A program made the position numbers and the translations under genes. Positions 45,542-55,633 of a DNA stretch of 63,550 bases are shown one piece after another. This stretch comes from Verrucomicrobiia bacterium (lineage in GTDB: Bacteria; Verrucomicrobiota; Verrucomicrobiia; Limisphaerales; Pedosphaeraceae). The notes below the pieces were generated by a model. The model did not search any database. It saw only the letters and a program-made list of their open reading frames with translations, and had not been told where the DNA came from. Every line of letters begins with the position of its first letter. The first letter of the stretch is position 1. The stretch lies in NCBI GenBank assembly GCA_036268055.1, contig DATAUW010000020.1, positions 1-63,550 on the forward strand. The letters are read 5' to 3'.

Positions 45542-46507
45542 GTGAAAGCGGAACCTCAATCAAATCCTCCGGCGGTTGACCAGGGAATCCAAAAATTCCT
45601 GGCGCACCTCGCGACGGACCGCGGCGCTTCGATTTACACCCAACGCAATTACCGGCAGGCGTTGGTGGAATTCCAGCGGTGGCTTCGCGAAGAGCGGCAG
45701 CAGTCGCCGGACTGGAGCGCGTTGCAGCGGGATGATTTTCGCGGCTACGTGCGGTTCCTCGGACGAGGCAAACTCAGTCGCGCGGCGATCCAACTGCGAT
45801 TTTGTGCGTTAAGGACGTTTTATAAATTTCTCATCCGGCATGGTGCCGTGAAGGCATCGCCAATCAAAAATCTTTCACTGCCAAAACTCGAGAAACGGCT
45901 GCCGAAATTTTTGACCGCCCAGCAAATGCTCGACTTGTTGGGCGCGCCATTGAAAGTTTTGGAGCAACCGAAAAAAAAAGGAGCAGGGCGTCCGATTGCC
46001 GCAAGCGCGTGTTATCGCGACGTGGCGATTTTGGAGACGATTTATTCGTGCGGTTTGCGCATCAGCGAATTGTGCGGGCTGAAAGCGTCGGACGTGGACT
46101 GGAACGAGCAGTCGGTACGCGTGATGGGGAAGGGGAAGAAGGAGCGGACCTCGCCCATCGGCGAACCGGCACTGACGGCGATAAAAAATTATTGGAGGCT
46201 GCTGGAGCAAGCGCCGGCGGGAGACGCGCCGGTGTTCGTCGCGGAAACCAGCGCGGCGGGAAAACTGTCACCGCGAATTTTGCAGACACGTTTGAAAAAA
46301 TATCTGGCGATGGCAGGGCTCGATCCCAAGCTCACGCCCCACAAGTTGCGCCACAGTTACGCAACGCATCTGCTCGACGCGGGCGCAGATTTGCGGAGCG
46401 TTCAGGAGTTGCTCGGCCATGCGCATCTCGTGACTACGCAAGTCTATACGCACCTGACGACGGAGCGGTTGAAGCGAGCGTACGACGAGGCGCACCCGCG
46501 GGCCTGA
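45542..46507 (+). CDS. xerD: Tyrosine recombinase, XerC/XerD type
   Basis: 321 residues starting at GTG 45542. N-terminal SAM-like DNA-binding domain (YTQRNYRQALVEFQRWL). Catalytic residues: R173 (CGLRISEL), a Lys in the VMGKGKKER beta-hairpin, H267 and R270 (LTPHKLRHSYATHL), H293 (LGHAHLVTTQ) and the nucleophile Y302 (VYTHL). It resolves chromosome dimers at dif. XerC and XerD cannot be told apart here. No integrase context, cargo or att duplication is seen, so it is likely the housekeeping enzyme. A 20-residue insert (EQPKKKGAGRPIAAS) precedes the catalytic domain. Confidence 0.88.
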   Translation: MKAEPQSNPPAVDQGIQKFLAHLATDRGASIYTQRNYRQALVEFQRWLREERQQSPDWSALQRDDFRGYVRFLGRGKLSRAAIQLRFCALRTFYKFLIRHGAVKASPIKNLSLPKLEKRLPKFLTAQQMLDLLGAPLKVLEQPKKKGAGRPIAASACYRDVAILETIYSCGLRISELCGLKASDVDWNEQSVRVMGKGKKERTSPIGEPALTAIKNYWRLLEQAPAGDAPVFVAETSAAGKLSPRILQTRLKKYLAMAGLDPKLTPHKLRHSYATHLLDAGADLRSVQELLGHAHLVTTQVYTHLTTERLKRAYDEAHPRA

Positions 46508-46655
46508 TTAAAGTTTTAACCGCAGGCTGCCGATATACGCATGAACAGGCGCAGCATCCAATTTTTGATTGCTTTGTCGGATGGCAATATGAACTATGGA
46601 TTTAGCCAACTGAATGTTGCGACCTTTTCGCAAATGCCTGGCGCAGACCGTATCC

Positions 46656-47321
46656 ATGAACAAACGGAAGAAAAAAATAAAATTGTTATTGGCGGATGAT
46701 CATCCCGTGGTGCGGAAAGGAATACGCTCGTGGCTCTCGGGTGTTGAATATCTTGAAGTGATAGATGAAGCGGTCAACGGGCTCGAAGCCGTGGCCAAGG
46801 TCAAGGAGCTTTCGCCGGACGTCGTCTTGATGGACGTGGACATGCCGAAGTTGAACGGCTTGGAAGCGACAAAACAGATTCGCAAGGAATTTCCGGGCAC
46901 GCGCGTCTTGATTCTCTCGATGCACACGAACAAAAGCGTGGTGCTGCAAATCATCCAATCCGGCGCGCAAGGTTATGTGCTCAAGGACGCGCCCCCGGCG
47001 GACGTGCTGCGCGCAATCGAATCGGTGGATAATGGCGAACCCTTTTTCAGTCCCGACATCAACCAGATCGTGTTGAACCAATATCTGGCCGAGACGGGCG
47101 CGGAACAATCACCAACGGCGGTAAAACTTACAAATCGTGAACGGCAAGTGCTGGCAATGATCGCCGAGGGACAAAGCAACAAGGAAATGGCAAGCAAGAT
47201 GGGCGTAGGCGTCCGCACCGTGGAAACGCATCGCGAAAGGATGATGTCCAAGTTGAACATCCATAGCGTCGCCGGATTGACGAAATTTGCGATCGCAAAC
47301 GGAATCGTCAATCTGGAATAA
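46656..47321 (+). CDS. Response regulator, NarL/LuxR type
   Basis: 221 residues from ATG 46656, with an open extension to 46614. The receiver has the acidic pair in LLADDHP, the phospho-acceptor Asp in VVLMDVDMP, Ser in LILSMHT and Lys in GYVLKDAP, all intact. The LuxR-type helix-turn-helix is at the end (LTNRERQVLAMIAEGQSNKEMASKMGV, VETHRERMMSKL). Its sensor kinase is not encoded nearby, so the stimulus is unknown. It probably binds DNA as a phosphorylated dimer. Confidence 0.9.
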   Translation: MNKRKKKIKLLLADDHPVVRKGIRSWLSGVEYLEVIDEAVNGLEAVAKVKELSPDVVLMDVDMPKLNGLEATKQIRKEFPGTRVLILSMHTNKSVVLQIIQSGAQGYVLKDAPPADVLRAIESVDNGEPFFSPDINQIVLNQYLAETGAEQSPTAVKLTNRERQVLAMIAEGQSNKEMASKMGVGVRTVETHRERMMSKLNIHSVAGLTKFAIANGIVNLE

Positions 47322-47362
47322 AAAAAGCGCGGGCGCCGGATTCAAAGCCGGACTACCCGCGC
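47319..47362 (-). terminator. Intrinsic terminator of the CsbD-like gene
   Basis: GCGCGGG (47327-47333) pairs with CCCGCGC (47356-47362), with an inner CCGG/CCGG stem. Read on the minus strand, the hairpin is followed by a seven-base T run (complement of 47326-47319). It lies between the convergent regulator and CsbD genes. The plus strand lacks a T run. Confidence 0.75.
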
Positions 47363-47373
47363 AGCGCAACCAA

Positions 47374-47580
47374 TCAGCAGTTGCATTTCTTGAAGCCGGC
47401 GTCTTTCAAGGCTTTTTCGACCGCCTCTCGGGTTTCACCCGTAGCCTTTTGGACGCGGCCAAATAATTCCTCGTCCCGGCCTTCGCTATATTGCAGGTCG
47501 TTGTCCGTGAGCTTGCCCCACTTTTGTTTCATCTTGCCTTTGACGATGTTCCAATCGCCTTTTGCTTCCGTGGTATTCAT
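47374..47580 (-). CDS. CsbD-like stress protein
   Basis: 68 residues from ATG 47580. CsbD signature: WNIVKGKMKQKWGKLTDNDLQYSEGRDEELFGRVQKATGETREAVEKAL, read in parts over residues 10-58. A strong ribosome binding site AAGGAAG precedes the start, rare in this window. CsbD-like proteins are general-stress induced and of unknown mechanism. The Cys-containing tail (KKCNC) is unusual for the family. DUF3185 gene lies 57 bases upstream on the same strand, so the pair may be co-expressed. Confidence 0.88.
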   Translation of the reverse strand: MNTTEAKGDWNIVKGKMKQKWGKLTDNDLQYSEGRDEELFGRVQKATGETREAVEKALKDAGFKKCNC

Positions 47581-47637
47581 ACTGGTTCTTCCTTTGGTTG
47601 ATGCCGCCAAATGACGGCAAAATTTTTGGTAATTAGA

Positions 47638-47841
47638 TTATGCTTTCGAGCCGCGCAAAGTGCCGATCAAACCGGCAACCGCCGCAACCACGCCGCCAAT
47701 CAGCAGCCAAATCGCTTTGTTGGTCGGTGAGCCGGTGAAGAATCGGGAAACATCCGAGCCAAAGGAGTTGCTCGAATTGATGCCGATGATGATGAGCACG
47801 ATGCCGCCCGCGAGCAGAGCCAGAGAGATAATTTTGTTCAT
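47638..47841 (-). CDS. Small membrane protein, DUF3185
   Basis: 67 residues with two transmembrane helices (ISLALLAGGIVLIIIGI and AIWLLIGGVVAAVAGLIGTL) separated by SFGSDVSRFFTGSPTNK, the DUF3185 signature. Function unknown; often near stress genes. The start ATG 47841 has no clear Shine-Dalgarno. Confidence 0.85.
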   Translation of the reverse strand: MNKIISLALLAGGIVLIIIGINSSNSFGSDVSRFFTGSPTNKAIWLLIGGVVAAVAGLIGTLRGSKA

Positions 47842-48139
47842 AATTTTTTTGGTTATTGGGCGTCACAACGTCCGGCCCACCGGGATATTTAGCGCGGCCT
47901 GTGCCAAGGTAAAAATGGCAAATTAAGAATAGTGAATCCGCGCGCATAAGTGCCTTGTGCATAAGAAGCAGGCCGGTTTTTTGGATGAATACCCCAAGCG
48001 AAACCGCGGCTTTGAATAAATAATTGAACCGACAAATTGCGGCGGGGTGCAAAGCCTATACGGCAAGTTGCGGCGATCCGGAAATAAGAACTCAAAAAAA
48101 GTTTGTCCACTTTTTCCGTCAGCGGAGATAATTCAGCAG

Positions 48140-49756
48140 ATGCCAGATATATCAGACATGGAACTCGTTCGGGAATTTGCCCGGAATAATTCCCAGGCGG
48201 CCTTCGCGGAATTGGTGCGGCGTCATGTCAATCTGGTCTATTCTGTCGCGCGCCGTTGCACTGGCCATGACGGCGACGCGCAGGATGTCACGCAAGCGGT
48301 CTTCATTCTGCTCGCGCGCAAAGCCGGCGGGTTGCGCGCCGGCACATTGCTGCCGGGCTGGCTTTATGAAACAACCCGTTTCACTGCCGCGCGGTTGCTT
48401 CGCACCAATGCACGCCGCCACGCGCGCGAACAAGAGGCCTATATGCAATCCACCTTGAATGAAAACGACGCCGCCGCTGCCTGGGCCCAACTTTCGCCGC
48501 ATCTGGAAACCGCCATGTCAAAATTATCGGAACAAGATCGCGCGTTGCTTGTTTTGCGATTCTACCAAAATAAAAGCGGCCCGGAAACAGCGGCCACTCT
48601 CGGCATACGCGAGGACGCGGCGCATAAACGCGTGACGCGCGCGATTGAAAAGTTGCGGAAATTTTTTGCCGAACGCGGCGTCGTGCTCAGCGGCGTGGCG
48701 ATTGCGGGAGCGGTTTCCGTTCATTCCGTGCAAGCCGCGCCGGCTGGTTTGGCGGCGATGATTTCTTCAACCGCATTTTCAGGAACCACCATCACCACGG
48801 CGGCAATTCTCGCCGCCACTAAAGCCATCGTTATGACCACATTTCAAAAAGCCATCGTCACCACAACCTTGATTGCCGCCGTTGGCGGGGGAATATTTGA
48901 GGCGCAACAAAATTTCCGGCTGCGCGACCAAAACCAAAAACTGCAACAACAACAATCGTTGCTCACGGCCCAGGTCCAGCAGTTGGGCCAATCACTCGCC
49001 GACGCGACGAATCGTTTGGCCTCGTCATTGGCCGCGAATGACCGAACGAAAACGAATTCTCGTGATGCGGAGCTTTTGAAATTGCGCGGGGAAGTCACGC
49101 AGCTGCGGGCCGCGGCGAATGATTCGACCGATGCGACGGCGCGGCAATGGCTCGTGAAAGTGAACAAGCTCAAACAAAAATTGGAGCAAACTCCCAACGC
49201 TCGGATCCCGGAATTTCAATTTCTCACCGACCAGGATTGGCTGAATGCCGTGAAGGGGAATCTTAATAGCGATACGGATTATCGCATCGCCTTCAGCGCG
49301 CTTCGCGGGGAGGCTCAGAACAAAGCTGCGAGTATGTTGAAGCAGGCGTTGACGGCTTATATGAAAGATAATGAACAACAATTTCCGGCGGACATCAACC
49401 AGTTGCAAACGTATTTTAGTTCGCCAATGGACAACTCTATTTTGCAGGAGTGGGAAATCGCGCCAGCCAGTACGGTGAAGAGCCTGGGGATGGGTGGGGA
49501 CGTGATTATCACGCAGAAAGCGGCAGTGGATGATGTGTTCGATACGCGTTACGGCATTGGTCCAAACGGTCTTGGCAGCACGGATTTTCTGCATCAGGAA
49601 ATCAGCGATGCCATGAATCCGGTTTTCGCTGCGTTTCGAACGGCGCACGATGGCCAATGGCCAGCTGATCAGACACAACTTTTGCCCTACGCCACGACCC
49701 CGGAACAGCAAGCCGCGCTGCAGAAATTAATATTGCGTGATTCGGCAAACCGGTGA
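48140..49756 (+). CDS. ECF sigma factor with transmembrane and coiled-coil extension
   Basis: 538 residues from ATG 48140. Residues 1-180 are a complete ECF sigma factor: NLVYSVARRCTGHDGDAQDVTQAVFILLAR (region 2.2), GWLYETTRFTAARLLR (2.3-2.4), and KLSEQDRALLVLRFYQNKSGPETAATLGIREDAAHKRVTRAIEKLR-type region 4, in parts. After region 4 come hydrophobic stretches near residues 183-200 and 236-252. A Gln-rich coiled coil follows (about 255-340), then a C-terminal domain of about 200 residues with a TAYMKDNEQQFPADINQLQ stretch. Thus the sigma factor appears membrane tethered in one chain. No separate anti-sigma gene is adjacent. Target genes are unknown. Confidence 0.78.
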   Translation: MPDISDMELVREFARNNSQAAFAELVRRHVNLVYSVARRCTGHDGDAQDVTQAVFILLARKAGGLRAGTLLPGWLYETTRFTAARLLRTNARRHAREQEAYMQSTLNENDAAAAWAQLSPHLETAMSKLSEQDRALLVLRFYQNKSGPETAATLGIREDAAHKRVTRAIEKLRKFFAERGVVLSGVAIAGAVSVHSVQAAPAGLAAMISSTAFSGTTITTAAILAATKAIVMTTFQKAIVTTTLIAAVGGGIFEAQQNFRLRDQNQKLQQQQSLLTAQVQQLGQSLADATNRLASSLAANDRTKTNSRDAELLKLRGEVTQLRAAANDSTDATARQWLVKVNKLKQKLEQTPNARIPEFQFLTDQDWLNAVKGNLNSDTDYRIAFSALRGEAQNKAASMLKQALTAYMKDNEQQFPADINQLQTYFSSPMDNSILQEWEIAPASTVKSLGMGGDVIITQKAAVDDVFDTRYGIGPNGLGSTDFLHQEISDAMNPVFAAFRTAHDGQWPADQTQLLPYATTPEQQAALQKLILRDSANR

Positions 49757-49844
49757 GTTGGAAATTGCACGAAGGAGCTTGCAATCGGCGCGAAGGGAAG
49801 CGTAATATGCCCGTCCGCGTGAATTCACGTTCGCGCGGCAGTGT

Positions 49845-49920
<76 letters not shown>

Positions 49921-50093
49921 CTTCTAAAACCCCTGTAGAAGCCCGTAAATAGAAGGCTATATCCACCTTGAAATGATGGGCCGCTAATAAAAGATTGGAT
50001 GCGAGTGTATTTGAGGGAAGCCGTTCCTACGATTTTCATTGAACCAGCTCACGGTGGATTTTTTTCAGATTGGTAATAGCTTGCCTTAGCTAT

Positions 50094-50738
50094 ATGAAAA
50101 ATCTCGCGGATGAAACTCGTGAAACTCCTGTCAAAGAATTGATTCCGCCATCGCCGACAATTCCAAAATTGCAAAAAGCCGCGCGCGAATGCCGGGCGTG
50201 TCACTTATGGAAAAGGGGAACGCAAACGGTCTTTGGCGAAGGTTCTAAAGCTGCCACAATCGTTTTTGTCGGCGAGCAACCGGGCAGCGACGAGGATTTG
50301 GCGGGTCGGCCATTTGTCGGGCCCGCGGGAAAATTATTGGATCAGGCGCTGTCCGAGGCGGGCATTGATCGCCGTCAAATTTACATCACCAATGCGGTCA
50401 AACATTTCAAATGGGAGCCATCGGGAAAGCGGCGCCTTCATAAAAAACCCAACGGCGGGGAAATCGCGGCCTGCCGCCCGTGGTTGGAAGCTGAACTCGC
50501 CGTGATCCAGCCGAGAATACTGGTCTGCCTGGGCGCCACGGCGGCGCAGGCTTTATTGGAAAAAGATTTTCGCGTGAGCAAAAGCCGCGGTCAATTAGTT
50601 AAAACCGCGCTGGCGGAAAAAGCGGTTGCCACCGTTCACCCTTCCTCCATTCTTCGCGCTCCCAACCCCAATGATCGCAAGGCGCAACTGAAGCTGTTCA
50701 TCGCCGATTTGAAGAAGGTCGCGAAAATGATTCGGTGA
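50094..50738 (+). CDS. udgX: Uracil-DNA glycosylase of the UdgX group
   Basis: 214 residues. It has family 4/5-like motifs: motif A GEQPG (60-64), and the HPSSILR motif with H182. Fe-S Cys ligands are probably C33, C36, C127 and C145 (CRACHLWK). A KRRLH loop (112-116) is the signature insertion of UdgX. In Mycobacterium smegmatis UdgX the equivalent His covalently traps the abasic product, giving an enzyme stuck to uracil-DNA. It starts at ATG 50094, with an open extension to 50070. Single gene after tRNA-Phe. Confidence in the subgroup rests on the loop. Confidence 0.9.
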   Translation: MKNLADETRETPVKELIPPSPTIPKLQKAARECRACHLWKRGTQTVFGEGSKAATIVFVGEQPGSDEDLAGRPFVGPAGKLLDQALSEAGIDRRQIYITNAVKHFKWEPSGKRRLHKKPNGGEIAACRPWLEAELAVIQPRILVCLGATAAQALLEKDFRVSKSRGQLVKTALAEKAVATVHPSSILRAPNPNDRKAQLKLFIADLKKVAKMIR

Positions 50739-50807
50739 TGTTTCGGGAAAGCTTGGTGTTTTGCGCGGAACTCATTTTTAGCCCGCTGATAAAATTAAAT
50801 ACAAGCT

Positions 50808-51014
50808 CTAGGTTTTTGGGTATTGATTAGGGAGAAAAGTATCCCAAGTGCGGCCCGACTGGACGGTTTTGTGGCTGGAGGCCGAATTGGTGTCGCTCAA
50901 AGGGATGCGGATGAGATGGTTGCAGGTCGGACATTGAATTTGCCGGCCGCACAGACTGTCGTCACAGCTTAGGTGTTGATCACAATGGCTGCAGGAGAAT
51001 TTGTAGTCGCTCAT
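50808..51014 (-). CDS. Small zinc-ribbon protein
   Basis: 68 residues from ATG 51014. A CxxC...CxxC ribbon: FSCSHCDQHLSCDDSLCGRQIQCPTCNHLIRIP. The tail is Ser/Thr rich and unstructured in appearance. This 'MSDYKFSC.HC.QHL' type is a familiar verrucomicrobial small protein and often begins larger membrane proteins. Function unknown. It is divergent from the kinase gene, 173 bases apart, so they share a regulatory spacer. Confidence 0.75.
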   Translation of the reverse strand: MSDYKFSCSHCDQHLSCDDSLCGRQIQCPTCNHLIRIPLSDTNSASSHKTVQSGRTWDTFLPNQYPKT

Positions 51015-51187
51015 AGCTTTTTGGTTTGGTTTTTTTTTGGCCGACTCCGCGGTCAAAACCGACCGCAGACCTTCAACAGTCAATGCGCAATTCCAGGGGC
51101 GAATGGATCAGTTATTTTTTCGATACGGCTGATCCTTTTTGGCTCGTTATTTCGCATTACTAGGATAATAAAAAGAATTAATAGGCC

Positions 51188-54100
51188 ATGAGCAATCCTA
51201 GCGAGCACGAAGAAGCGATTTTCATCTCCACCCTCCAATTGCCCGCCGAGCAGCGCGCGAAGCATTTGGACGAGGTTTGCGCGGGCAATCCCAGGTTGCG
51301 AAAACGCATCGAGGCGCTGGTAAAGGCCCATGAGAAGGCGGGCGAATTTCTGGAGAAACCTGCCTCGACCCTGCCGATAGCGGAGCCGATGCCGTTGCCC
51401 GCGGCGGGACCTCATGCCACGGTGAGAATCTCTCTGTCTTCGACGGAAAAGGCGGGAGACAAAATCGGCCGTTATAAACTTCTGCAGCAAATTGGGGAAG
51501 GCGGATGCGGCGTCGTTTACATGGCGGAACAAGAGGAGCCCGTCCGGAGGCGGGTGGCGTTGAAAGTGATCAAGTTGGGGATGGATACCAAAAATGTCAT
51601 CGCCCGCTTTGAAGCCGAACGGCAAGCGCTGGCATTGATGGATCATCCGAACATCGCAAAGGTGTTGGACGCGGGTGCGACGGAAGCCGGCCGCCCGTTC
51701 TTCGTGATGGAACTGGTGCGCGGGATCAAGATCACGGATTACTGTGACCAGAATCATCTTTCGACCACCGAACGCCTGAATCTTCACATCAAAGTGTGCC
51801 AGGCGATCCAGCATGCGCATCAAAAAGGCATCATTCACCGTGATATCAAGCCCTCGAATATTCTGATCGCTTTGCATGACGGTGTGCCGATTCCCAAGGT
51901 GATAGATTTCGGCATTGCCAAGGCGACGGAGCAAAAGCTGACGGACAAAACGCTTTTTACGATGTTTGAGCAGTTCATCGGGACGCCCGCTTACATGAGT
52001 CCGGAGCAGGCGGAGATGAGCGCGCTGGATATTGATACCCGCAGCGATATTTATTCGCTGGGTGTGCTGCTGTACGAGTTGTTGACGAGCAAGACGCCGT
52101 TTGACGCGAAGGAATTGATGCAGTCGGGGTTGGACGGAATGCGGCGGACGATTCGCGAAAGGGAGCCGTTGCGGCCTTCCACGCGGCTGAACACGATGTT
52201 GCAGGCGGACCTCACTACAGTGGCCAATCATCGGCAAATGGAACCGGCGAAATTGACTTCCCTGATCCGCGGCGATTTGGATTGGATCGTGATGAAGGCG
52301 CTCGAGAAAGATCGCACGCGGCGTTATGAGACGGCCAATGGCCTCGCCGCCGATATTAAGCGCTATCTGCAAAACGAACCGGTGAGTGCATGTCCGCCCA
52401 GCGGAATGTACCGGCTGCAAAAAATGGTTTTTCGGAACAAGGCGGCTTTCGCGGCGGGCGGAAGCGTTTTGCTGGCGCTGCTGGCCGGGCTGGGTTTTTC
52501 GACCTTCATGTTTTTCAAAGAAAAACAGGCGAACAAAGTGGCGTTGACGGAAGCGAAGAAAAGCCAGCAGACCGCGCATTTTTTACAGGACATGTTGCAG
52601 GGCGTGGGCCCGGAAAAAGCGAAGGGTCGCGACACGGAAATGTTGCGGGAGATTTTGGACCAGACGGCGAGACGCATGGGCACCGAACTTTCCTCCCAAC
52701 CCGAAGTGGAAGCGGATTTGTGCCTGACGATCGGGGGGGTTTACCAGGATTTGGGCGAGTATGCCAAAGCGGTGGATATGCAGACCCATGCCGTCACTTT
52801 GGACGAAAAGGTCTATGGCAAGGAAAGTTCAAATACGGCCACGTCGCTGCAAAAATTGGCTGCCACTTTGTGCGACAAGGGGGATTTTCCGAAATCGGTT
52901 CAGGCCTCAAGGGATGCGTTGAGTTTGTGGCAAAAGATTGCGCCGGCGAACGATCCAAGGACGGCACTGGCTTACAACGATCTGGGGTTGACATTGTGGA
53001 CCCGGGGTGAACTGCCCGAAGCGGAGACGCGGATTCGCCAGAGCCTGGAAATCCGCAAAAAACTGCCCGGCGACCACGGCGTTGATTTGGCCGAGTCGTC
53101 CAGCAATCTTGGGTTGGTGCTGCGTGACCGTGGCGATCTCGCTGGCGCTGAAAAGGCGTTCCGCGATGCTTTGCGTTACACGACCGGAACGGATACGGAC
53201 ACGGACATGGTTCGGTGTGTGTACCTGAACAACCTTGCGCTCGTTCTGCAGGACCAGGGCGATCTCACCAATGCGCAATCCACTTTTAACGCGTCGCTCA
53301 ATATCATCACCCGGCTGTTGCCGCCGGATCATCCGCACATCACTCTGGTGCGCGCTCATCTGAATGACGTCATCCGCCGGCGAGGCGCACTCGCTGACGA
53401 TCCTTCTTTATTTCGCGAAGCCTTGTTACTCGACCCGGCCGAGTTGCCCGCGAGCGATGCGCTGTCATCCTCATTGGCGGTTTCCCAACTCACCGCCGAT
53501 GGGCTGGCGTGTTCGCTGGCGAGTCCTTCCTTGTCGCCGCTGCCGATGGACGCGGGATCAACGGCGGGCTCATGGCGTTACACGAGCAAATCACCGGGTG
53601 CGAACTGGGCGGCCTTTACCTTTCCAGATGGAAGATGGGCCACTGCCGCCGAGCTTGTGGCTAATTCGACTTATACAACCCGTTCGCTGCGTGCGGCGCC
53701 CGCGCTGACCAACCTATGGTTGCGAAGGGAATTTGATCTTGCGGAAATTCCCGCGGGAAAATTGGTCTTGCGCGTCAATCGGAATGAGGATGCGCAAGTC
53801 TATTTGAATGGAGTGCTGCTGACTCCAACCGTTGATTGGAGCGACGTGGAGGTGTTGGTTCCCTGTTCAACGGCGGGTCAGGCAGCGCTTAAAAAAGGCC
53901 GAAATGTTCTCGCCTTGCATTGTCAGGATGCCGACGGCGGCACCCGGATCGGAGTAAAACTTTATGTGACCGAGGATGCGACCCTCGGGCGCAATCTCCT
54001 GATTGACGAGTTTGGCGAGAACCTTAGCAGCCAGCCACAACGGGCGGAACTCTATGCCGGGCGTGCGAATGTCCTGGCACGATTAGGGAAATGGAAAGAC

Positions 54101-54760
54101 GCGAGCAGCGACCTGAGCCGGGTGATCGAATTGAAGCCTTCGGCGATTGCCGGATGGTATCAACTTGCTCCTTTACTTCTTGAAGAAGGTTCGGCGGATG
54201 GATACGAGCGGCTCCGCCGAAAAGCGCTGGAACGATTTGTCAATCCAGACGGTCCGATGATCGCGCAACGAGTGGCCATGCTTTCGCTGCTCACCCCTCC
54301 GGACTCTTCACAGACCGAAGAGGTGAGCAAGCTGTCAGACCTCGCGGCGGCGGCGGATTATGTAGATTGGAACCTCACCTGGCGGCAACTCACGAAGGCG
54401 TTGGCGGAATATCGGTCGGGACGATTTAACGGCGCTCTCGAGTGGTGCGACAAGGCACTCGCGACCAGCGCGCAGCAAGACATCCCCGGCTGGAACCATG
54501 AGCGCGAACGAAACCGCATGGCGAGCGCGTACCTGATCGAGGCGATGGCCCAACAGGAACTCAAACAACCCATCGAGGCGCAATCTTCCCTGGCCAAGGC
54601 CGAGAATATCATCAACGGCCAATGTCCCGCGGTGGATAGCGGTGACCTTGGCCGCGAGTGGCAGGATTTTCTGACCGTGCGCATCCTCGCGCGCGAGGCG
54701 CAATCCCTCATTGGCGGCAAAGTCGCCACTGCCGGGCAGGCGGGCGGTGCCAAGCTTTGA
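51188..54760 (+). CDS. Transmembrane Ser/Thr protein kinase with TPR and jelly-roll sensor domains
   Basis: 1190 residues. A short N-terminal helical region ([25 protein letters not shown]) is followed by a Hanks-type kinase (about 94-395): [13 protein letters not shown], Lys126, HRDIKPSN with D219, DFG at 240-242, and [10 protein letters not shown]. One transmembrane helix lies at about 418-443. The outside part has TPR-like repeats (about 500-720: [39 protein letters not shown]). A beta jelly-roll of sugar-binding hydrolase type follows ([35 protein letters not shown]), then more TPR. All catalytic residues are present. It is followed by an ECF sigma gene. Confidence 0.9.
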   Translation: MSNPSEHEEAIFISTLQLPAEQRAKHLDEVCAGNPRLRKRIEALVKAHEKAGEFLEKPASTLPIAEPMPLPAAGPHATVRISLSSTEKAGDKIGRYKLLQQIGEGGCGVVYMAEQEEPVRRRVALKVIKLGMDTKNVIARFEAERQALALMDHPNIAKVLDAGATEAGRPFFVMELVRGIKITDYCDQNHLSTTERLNLHIKVCQAIQHAHQKGIIHRDIKPSNILIALHDGVPIPKVIDFGIAKATEQKLTDKTLFTMFEQFIGTPAYMSPEQAEMSALDIDTRSDIYSLGVLLYELLTSKTPFDAKELMQSGLDGMRRTIREREPLRPSTRLNTMLQADLTTVANHRQMEPAKLTSLIRGDLDWIVMKALEKDRTRRYETANGLAADIKRYLQNEPVSACPPSGMYRLQKMVFRNKAAFAAGGSVLLALLAGLGFSTFMFFKEKQANKVALTEAKKSQQTAHFLQDMLQGVGPEKAKGRDTEMLREILDQTARRMGTELSSQPEVEADLCLTIGGVYQDLGEYAKAVDMQTHAVTLDEKVYGKESSNTATSLQKLAATLCDKGDFPKSVQASRDALSLWQKIAPANDPRTALAYNDLGLTLWTRGELPEAETRIRQSLEIRKKLPGDHGVDLAESSSNLGLVLRDRGDLAGAEKAFRDALRYTTGTDTDTDMVRCVYLNNLALVLQDQGDLTNAQSTFNASLNIITRLLPPDHPHITLVRAHLNDVIRRRGALADDPSLFREALLLDPAELPASDALSSSLAVSQLTADGLACSLASPSLSPLPMDAGSTAGSWRYTSKSPGANWAAFTFPDGRWATAAELVANSTYTTRSLRAAPALTNLWLRREFDLAEIPAGKLVLRVNRNEDAQVYLNGVLLTPTVDWSDVEVLVPCSTAGQAALKKGRNVLALHCQDADGGTRIGVKLYVTEDATLGRNLLIDEFGENLSSQPQRAELYAGRANVLARLGKWKDASSDLSRVIELKPSAIAGWYQLAPLLLEEGSADGYERLRRKALERFVNPDGPMIAQRVAMLSLLTPPDSSQTEEVSKLSDLAAAADYVDWNLTWRQLTKALAEYRSGRFNGALEWCDKALATSAQQDIPGWNHERERNRMASAYLIEAMAQQELKQPIEAQSSLAKAENIINGQCPAVDSGDLGREWQDFLTVRILAREAQSLIGGKVATAGQAGGAKL

Positions 54761-54847
54761 TTACAAGGACAAGGAAACGGATTCAAGCGCTCTTATCGAA
54801 TGAATAAGCTTGAGTGCGGGATGTAAAACTGGTTGCGTTTCGCTCAC

Positions 54848-55408
54848 ATGAGCGACGTGACGCGCATCCTCCAGCAAGCGGAACAGGGCGATCCCCACGC
54901 AGCCGATCAATTACTTCCACTGGTTTATGACGAGCTGCGCAAACTCGCGGTTCACCGGATGGCGCACGAATCGCCGGGGCATACTTTGCAACCGACCGCG
55001 CTGGTGCATGAGGCCTGGATACGCCTGACCGGCGATGAAAATCAAAAATGGGAAGGGCGATCCCATTTCTTCGCGGCGGCAGCCGAGGCGATGCGGAGAA
55101 TCCTCATTGAAAAAGCACGGCGCAAGCGGGCGGCGCGCCACGGCGGAGGACAGCAGCGGGTGGATTTTCTGGAGGCGGACGCAGTTTCGGAGAAGGACGA
55201 TGACGTGCTGCTGGCGGTGAACGATGCGCTCGACAAACTGGCCGCCGTGGACAGTGTCAAAGCCGAGTTGGTGAAACTTCGTTATTTTGTCGGCATGACA
55301 AATCTGGAGGCCGCGAGAGCGCTGGGGGTTTCGGAACCGACGGCGAAGCGATACTGGACTTACGCGCGCGCGTGGCTTTACGAGGAGATTGAAAATCCCA
55401 GCCAGTAG
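54848..55408 (+). CDS. ECF sigma factor (Sigma70_ECF type) beside a Ser/Thr kinase
   Basis: 186 residues from ATG 54848. The sequence has the Sigma70_ECF (PF07638) features: YDELRKLAVHRMAHESPGHTLQPTALVHEAWIRL, HFFAAAAEAMRRILIEKARRK in region 2, and VKLRYFVGMTNLEAARALGVSEPTAKRYWTYARAWL in region 4 (quoted in parts). This class in planctomycetes and verrucomicrobia is frequently found next to Hanks kinases and, by analogy with ECF43-type factors, may be activated by phosphorylation. It starts 87 bases after the kinase stop, same strand. Confidence 0.88.
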   Translation: MSDVTRILQQAEQGDPHAADQLLPLVYDELRKLAVHRMAHESPGHTLQPTALVHEAWIRLTGDENQKWEGRSHFFAAAAEAMRRILIEKARRKRAARHGGGQQRVDFLEADAVSEKDDDVLLAVNDALDKLAAVDSVKAELVKLRYFVGMTNLEAARALGVSEPTAKRYWTYARAWLYEEIENPSQ

Positions 55409-55633
55409 CTGGCCGTTTCGCCGCGATTTGACGGCATCGGGTAGAAACGCGCGCCCGGCGCGGATTTTTATTACCTGATACTTTTGCTCCGGGAATTTCG
55501 CATTGTCTGTGGTGAGCGTTTCGGGACGTTCAAGGAAGTACCGCTGTAAACCAATTAATCTGTCTATGCCAAAAGTTGTTGCCAGCGAAATCCGTCCGTG
55601 TGAGTCAGCGCGGGAAACATGGGAGACATTGCC

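Noticed and set aside
51080-52579. 499-codon minus-strand frame over the kinase gene
   Set aside because: Antisense shadow; the kinase catalytic motifs on the plus strand are unambiguous.
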